Shown: positions 6,480 to 9,241 of the stretch, in pieces
Numbering within the stretch: position 1 is the first letter of the stretch
How the letters are laid out: every line of letters begins with the position of its first letter
Assembly (NCBI GenBank): GCA_002343325.1
Contig: DDSG01000111.1
Coordinates: 1-9,241 of the forward strand
Direction of reading: 5' to 3'
DNA length: 9,241 nucleotides
From: Phycisphaerales bacterium UBA2396
GTDB lineage: Bacteria > Planctomycetota > Phycisphaerae > Phycisphaerales > UBA1924
Position numbers and translations under genes: made by a program
The notes under the pieces: generated by a model
Told to the model about the DNA's origin: nothing
Database searches by the model: none
Seen by the model: the letters and a program-made list of their open reading frames with translations, nothing else

Positions 6480-7712
6480 ATGTCGAAGAAATGCCTTGTT
6501 GTGGGGATGATGGTGTGGATGGCCGGGATGGCGGTGGGTCAGCCCGGGACGGCTCCTGCGAAGCCGCAGCCCGCACCGACGAAGACTCAGCCAGCGCCGG
6601 CGAAGGTTGCTCCGCCGCCGACGAAGCCCGCTCCGATGCCTCAGCCTGACGACAACAACGGCGGGCTGTTGTTCGCGGATCCTGAGATGGTGTTCGAGAA
6701 GACGCTGGTGGAGATCGGGAAGATCGACGACAGCGAGCCGGTGGAGGTTGAGTTCAAGTTCACGAACCGGGGCGTTGGGACGCTGGTGATCAGCAACGTG
6801 TCGTCGACGTGCGGGTGCACGGTGCCGCAGTTGACCAAGCGTGAGTATGGGCCGGGCGAGTCGGGCGTGATCAAGGCGACGTTTGATCCGAAGAACCGCC
6901 CGGGTCAGCAGCACAAGTCGATCACGGTGGCGAGCAACGACGGTCGGAACCCGACGATGGCGCTGACGCTGACGGCGGACGTGGTGCCGAACGTTCGCGT
7001 GGACCCGCAGCAGTTGATGCTCGAGCCTGTGCAGAAGGGGCAGTCGCGGACGAAGCTGTTCAAGGTGTTTGGTCGCAAGCCCGGGTTCGAGGTGACGGCG
7101 GTTCGGGCGTTGCCCGAGACGATGCCGTTCAAGGTTCGCGTGCTTGAGACGAAGGACGTTGAGATCGGCGGCGAGAAGCAGCGTGAAGTGACGGTTGAGG
7201 TGTCGCTGCCGGCGGGTTCGCCGGTGGGTCAGTTCTTCGCGACGCTGGACGTGACGACGAACGAGGCGAAGGGCGGCTCGGTGAAGGCGGGCGTTTCGGG
7301 CGAGGTGCTGGGCGATCTGCAGGTGACGCCGCAGCGTGTGTCGCTGGGCGTGGTGCAGCCCGGGCAGTCGTTCGCGGGCGAGGTGAAGATCAGCCGCCGG
7401 GACGGGAAGCCGGTGAAGATCCTGAAGGCGGAGGTGAAGCCTCTGAGCGAGCAGCCGGTTGATGTGACGGCGGCGCTGACGTCGGATGCTGCGGGGACGA
7501 TGCACACCATCAAGCTGTCGGGCGTGGCGCCGACGGGTGTGCCGCGGTACTCGGGCGAGTTGCTGGTGACGACGGATGTTCCGGGCGAAGAGATGGTCCG
7601 GATCCAGACGTTCCTGACGATCCGCCCCGGGGCAGCGGCGCCGACGGGCCCCGCGCCGGCGAGGTCGATTTCGAAGCCGGGCGAGGTGGTTGGTCCGGCT
7701 CCGAAGAAGTAA
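6480..7712 (+). CDS. secreted DUF1573-domain protein (paralogue A)
   Basis: The protein has 410 residues. A signal peptide (about 1-20, MSKKCLVVGM onward) is followed by a Pro/Ala/Lys linker (21-56) and then an N-terminal DUF1573 domain (about 63-165). That domain carries the typical FKFTNRGVGTLVISNV strand pattern and the STCGCTVP motif (Cys111, Cys113). Two further beta-rich segments repeat the theme: NVRVDPQQLMLEPVQKGQS (171-189) and LQVTPQRVSLGVVQPGQS (280-297), the latter followed by GKPVKILKAEV. This suggests three Ig-like, ASH-like repeats. The C-terminus is another Pro/Ala tail ending in lysines. DUF1573 proteins are common in Planctomycetota and Bacteroidota and their function is not established. 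The protein should be outside the inner membrane. It is the first gene of a plus-strand cluster and is clearly paralogous to the next gene. Confidence 0.87.
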   Translation: MSKKCLVVGMMVWMAGMAVGQPGTAPAKPQPAPTKTQPAPAKVAPPPTKPAPMPQPDDNNGGLLFADPEMVFEKTLVEIGKIDDSEPVEVEFKFTNRGVGTLVISNVSSTCGCTVPQLTKREYGPGESGVIKATFDPKNRPGQQHKSITVASNDGRNPTMALTLTADVVPNVRVDPQQLMLEPVQKGQSRTKLFKVFGRKPGFEVTAVRALPETMPFKVRVLETKDVEIGGEKQREVTVEVSLPAGSPVGQFFATLDVTTNEAKGGSVKAGVSGEVLGDLQVTPQRVSLGVVQPGQSFAGEVKISRRDGKPVKILKAEVKPLSEQPVDVTAALTSDAAGTMHTIKLSGVAPTGVPRYSGELLVTTDVPGEEMVRIQTFLTIRPGAAAPTGPAPARSISKPGEVVGPAPKK

Positions 7713-7723
7713 GGACAGGTTCA

Positions 7724-7751
7724 CGCCGGGCCGCGGGAGCGTGGTCCGGCG
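7724..7751 (+). repeat. 12-bp stem-loop between the two DUF1573 genes
   Basis: Arms 7724-7735 and 7740-7751 pair over 12 positions, ten Watson-Crick and two G-U, around a GGAG tetraloop. The hairpin begins 12 bases after the stop of the first gene and ends 8 bases before the AGGAGG of the second. It lacks a T-tract, so a mRNA stability or partial-termination element is more likely than an intrinsic terminator. Confidence 0.6.
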
Positions 7752-7759
7752 CATTCACG

Positions 7760-7765
7760 AGGAGG
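7760..7765 (+). promoter_or_regulatory. ribosome-binding site of DUF1573 protein B
   Basis: A perfect AGGAGG lies 5 bases before ATG 7771, the strongest Shine-Dalgarno in the window. It selects this start over the open frame continuing back to 7690 inside the previous gene. Confidence 0.75.
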
Positions 7766-7770
7766 TCGGC

Positions 7771-8901
7771 ATGTCGCGTGCGAGGAAGATGTCGTCGTGT
7801 CTGCTTGGGGTGATGTCGGTGGTGATGGCGGGCGCGGTGTGGGCGGATGTGCAGCCCGGGCCGCCCCCGCAGCCGGAGCAGCCCGCGCCGGCGGGGATGC
7901 CGAAGTTCGAGATCGATCGGCTGGTGCAAGACTGGGGGAAAGTGACGGACCTGGACCGGCTGCGTGCGGAGGTCAACTTCAAGAACACGGGGACGGCCCC
8001 GCTGGTGTTCCTGGAGCTCAAGCCGAGCTGTTCGTGCGTGAGGCCGAAGCTTCGCGGGGACAAGCGGACGTACCAGCCCGGGGAGTCCGGGGTGATTGAT
8101 CTGGGCTTTGAGCCGCTCGGCAAGCGTGGGGCGACGTCGTACACGGTGTCGATCAAGACGAACGATCCGTCGAACGCGGCGTTGACGCTGGAGACCAGGT
8201 GTGATGTGAGGCCGACGGTCTTCGCTGACCCCGCGGACGGGGTGAACATGGGGCAGATCGACCAGGGGAAGGGCAAGGAGATGACCTTCACGGTGAGCGG
8301 GCGTGCGGAGGATTTCCGTGCGACGTTCGCGTCGGTGAGCGGTGCGGGGCACTTGTCGGCGAAGGTCGGCGAGACGAAAGTGGTCGAGATCGATGGAGAG
8401 AAGATCCGGCAGACGACCGTGACGGTGAGCCTGAGCGGGAAGGCGCCGGTGGGGCGGTTCTCCGAGAAGATCTACGTGAGGCATACGGACGCGCGTCTGG
8501 CGATGCAGACGGTGTCGGTGTCGGGCGAGGTGCTGCCGGACATCCGGTCCGAGGTTGCGCAGTTGGACATGGGCGAGGTGGCCGAAGGGGCGGACTTCGG
8601 CGGCGAGTTCAAGATTTTCAGCGCGTCCGGGAAGAAGTTCAGGGTGACGAAGACGACGTACACGAGCCGGACGGCGTTCGGTTCGCCGCTGTCGATCGAG
8701 GTGACCGCGACGCCGAACGAAGCGGGCGACATGTACACGGTGCGTGTGTCGGGGAAGGGTCCGAAGGTTGGCGGCTTGTACACGGGGGACGTGGTGGTGG
8801 TGACGGAGGGGGCCTCGACGGAGACGCTGCGGGTTCGCGCGAGGTTTGTGTCCAAGGGTGAGGAAGAGGCGCAGCCCAAGTCGGAAGGCAAACAGCCATG
8901 A
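7771..8901 (+). CDS. secreted DUF1573-domain protein (paralogue B)
   Basis: A 376-residue paralogue of the preceding gene. It has a basic start and hydrophobic signal peptide (about 1-25, ending GAVWA), a short Pro/Gln linker (27-43), and an N-terminal DUF1573 domain (about 45-140) containing VNFKNTGTAPLVFLELK and PSCSCVRP (Cys87, Cys89). Here the usual CGC motif reads CSC. Two further repeats follow, near TVFADPADGVNMGQIDQGKG (149-168) and DIRSEVAQLDMGEVAEGADF (257-276). The pair aligns well: GEKQREVTVEVSLPAGSPVG in A against GEKIRQTTVTVSLSGKAPVG in B, and VSGEVLGDLQV against VSGEVLPDIRS. The tail is charged and Glu/Lys-rich, unlike A. The function is unknown; it is expected to be exported. 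Its TGA overlaps the next gene's ATG, so the two are probably co-translated. Confidence 0.87.
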   Translation: MSRARKMSSCLLGVMSVVMAGAVWADVQPGPPPQPEQPAPAGMPKFEIDRLVQDWGKVTDLDRLRAEVNFKNTGTAPLVFLELKPSCSCVRPKLRGDKRTYQPGESGVIDLGFEPLGKRGATSYTVSIKTNDPSNAALTLETRCDVRPTVFADPADGVNMGQIDQGKGKEMTFTVSGRAEDFRATFASVSGAGHLSAKVGETKVVEIDGEKIRQTTVTVSLSGKAPVGRFSEKIYVRHTDARLAMQTVSVSGEVLPDIRSEVAQLDMGEVAEGADFGGEFKIFSASGKKFRVTKTTYTSRTAFGSPLSIEVTATPNEAGDMYTVRVSGKGPKVGGLYTGDVVVVTEGASTETLRVRARFVSKGEEEAQPKSEGKQP

Positions 8902-9241
8902 GCGCGAAGGTGTATGTGCAGGCGGGCGTGATCGCGGCGGTTGGGGTTGCGATCGCGGTGGTGGACAGCACGCGTCGGCCCGTGAAGACGCCCGAACCGA
9001 TGGCCTCGCCCGATCGATCGGTTGGCGGGCAGGGCGCAACGAACGGCACATCGTCGCAGGGCGATCCGAAGCCCGCGCCCGGTGAAGCGCCCAAGGCCGC
9101 GCCCGTGCCGGAAAGCACGCCGCCGGAGAAGACGGGCGGGCAGGCGGGCGGCGGGGCTGGGGGGGCGTCGGTCAAGGGTGCGGGGGCGGGTCCGTCGGCG
9201 TTGCCCGTGAAGGTCGGGGGGGGGGGGGGGGGGGTGCTGGT
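8898..9241 (+). CDS. membrane-anchored low-complexity protein (partial, runs off the window)
   Basis: An ATG at 8898 overlaps the previous stop as ATGA, with an imperfect GGAAGG nine bases upstream, so translational coupling is likely. The visible 114 residues begin MSAKVYVQAG, followed by a hydrophobic helix (about 9-22, GVIAAVGVAIAVV) that would be a signal anchor or uncleaved signal peptide. Then comes an extended Pro/Gly/Ala/Lys-rich linker (about 24-106) with no recognisable domain, and six glycines encoded by the poly-G run. The frame stays open to the edge, so any globular domain lies outside. No family can be named. Context suggests it anchors, or works with, the two DUF1573 proteins, but this is inference. 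If the poly-G run is an artefact the frame after 9216 is unreliable. Confidence 0.7.
   Translation, partial: MSAKVYVQAGVIAAVGVAIAVVDSTRRPVKTPEPMASPDRSVGGQGATNGTSSQGDPKPAPGEAPKAAPVPESTPPEKTGGQAGGGAGGASVKGAGAGPSALPVKVGGGGGGVL
9134..9165 (+). repeat. G-quadruplex-type sequence
   Basis: Five G-tracts of at least three (9134-9136, 9138-9140, 9146-9148, 9153-9156, 9159-9165) are separated by loops of 1, 5, 4 and 2 bases, meeting the usual G4 pattern. They lie on the coding strand of the third cluster gene, and more tracts follow at 9176, 9182 and 9188. Confidence 0.6.
9216..9234 (+). repeat. homopolymer of 19 G
   Basis: Nineteen uninterrupted G within the partial coding sequence, in frame as six glycine codons plus the first base of a GTG. 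Only seven bases follow before the window ends. It could be a slippage-prone tract or a sequencing or assembly artefact. Confidence 0.9.

Noticed and set aside
6465..9051. Long minus-strand open frames opposite the DUF1573 genes
   Set aside because: Low-complexity Arg/His/Pro translations caused by high GC; the plus-strand genes have signal peptides, good Shine-Dalgarno sequences and aligned paralogy.

Overview
The window is high-GC bacterial chromosomal DNA with six protein genes, one of them cut by the window end, and the cut 5' end of a tRNA. Several features together suggest a Planctomycetota-type bacterium, possibly Phycisphaerae. These are the GC-rich and strongly strand-skewed codon use, two tandem secreted proteins with N-terminal DUF1573 domains, a large exported S41 protease, a bacterial S1/P1 nuclease, frequent GTG starts and loose gene spacing. 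This placement is an inference from gene content, since no rRNA or other strong marker is present.

Layout: a minus-strand tRNA is cut at the left edge (1-24). It is divergent from an MFS-like membrane transporter (114-1391, +). An exported PDZ/S41 carboxyl-terminal processing protease follows (1579-3807, +). After a 303-base gap comes pdhA, the E1 alpha subunit of the pyruvate (or branched-chain 2-oxoacid) dehydrogenase complex (4111-5286, +). pdhA ends 10 bases from the end of a convergent secreted S1/P1 zinc nuclease gene (5297-6316, -). The nuclease diverges across a 163-base spacer from a plus-strand cluster running off the right edge: DUF1573 protein A (6480-7712), DUF1573 protein B (7771-8901), and a membrane-anchored low-complexity protein (8898 to the end). 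The third gene overlaps the second by ATGA.

Functionally, only the DUF1573 cluster looks like a cooperating unit: two paralogous secreted proteins, each with three Ig-like repeats, and a translationally coupled anchored partner. The transporter, protease, pdhA and nuclease read as independent housekeeping or cell-envelope genes.

The least ordinary signals are not genes. The plus strand changes from strongly C-rich to G-rich inside the protease gene, and this does not follow gene orientation. A 12-bp tetraloop hairpin lies just upstream of the second DUF1573 gene's ribosome-binding site. The right end holds a G-quadruplex-like cluster followed by 19 consecutive G, which could be biological or a sequencing artefact. 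I see no CRISPR array, insertion sequence, phage gene or defence system, and no clear case of a new biological system beyond the DUF1573 cluster.
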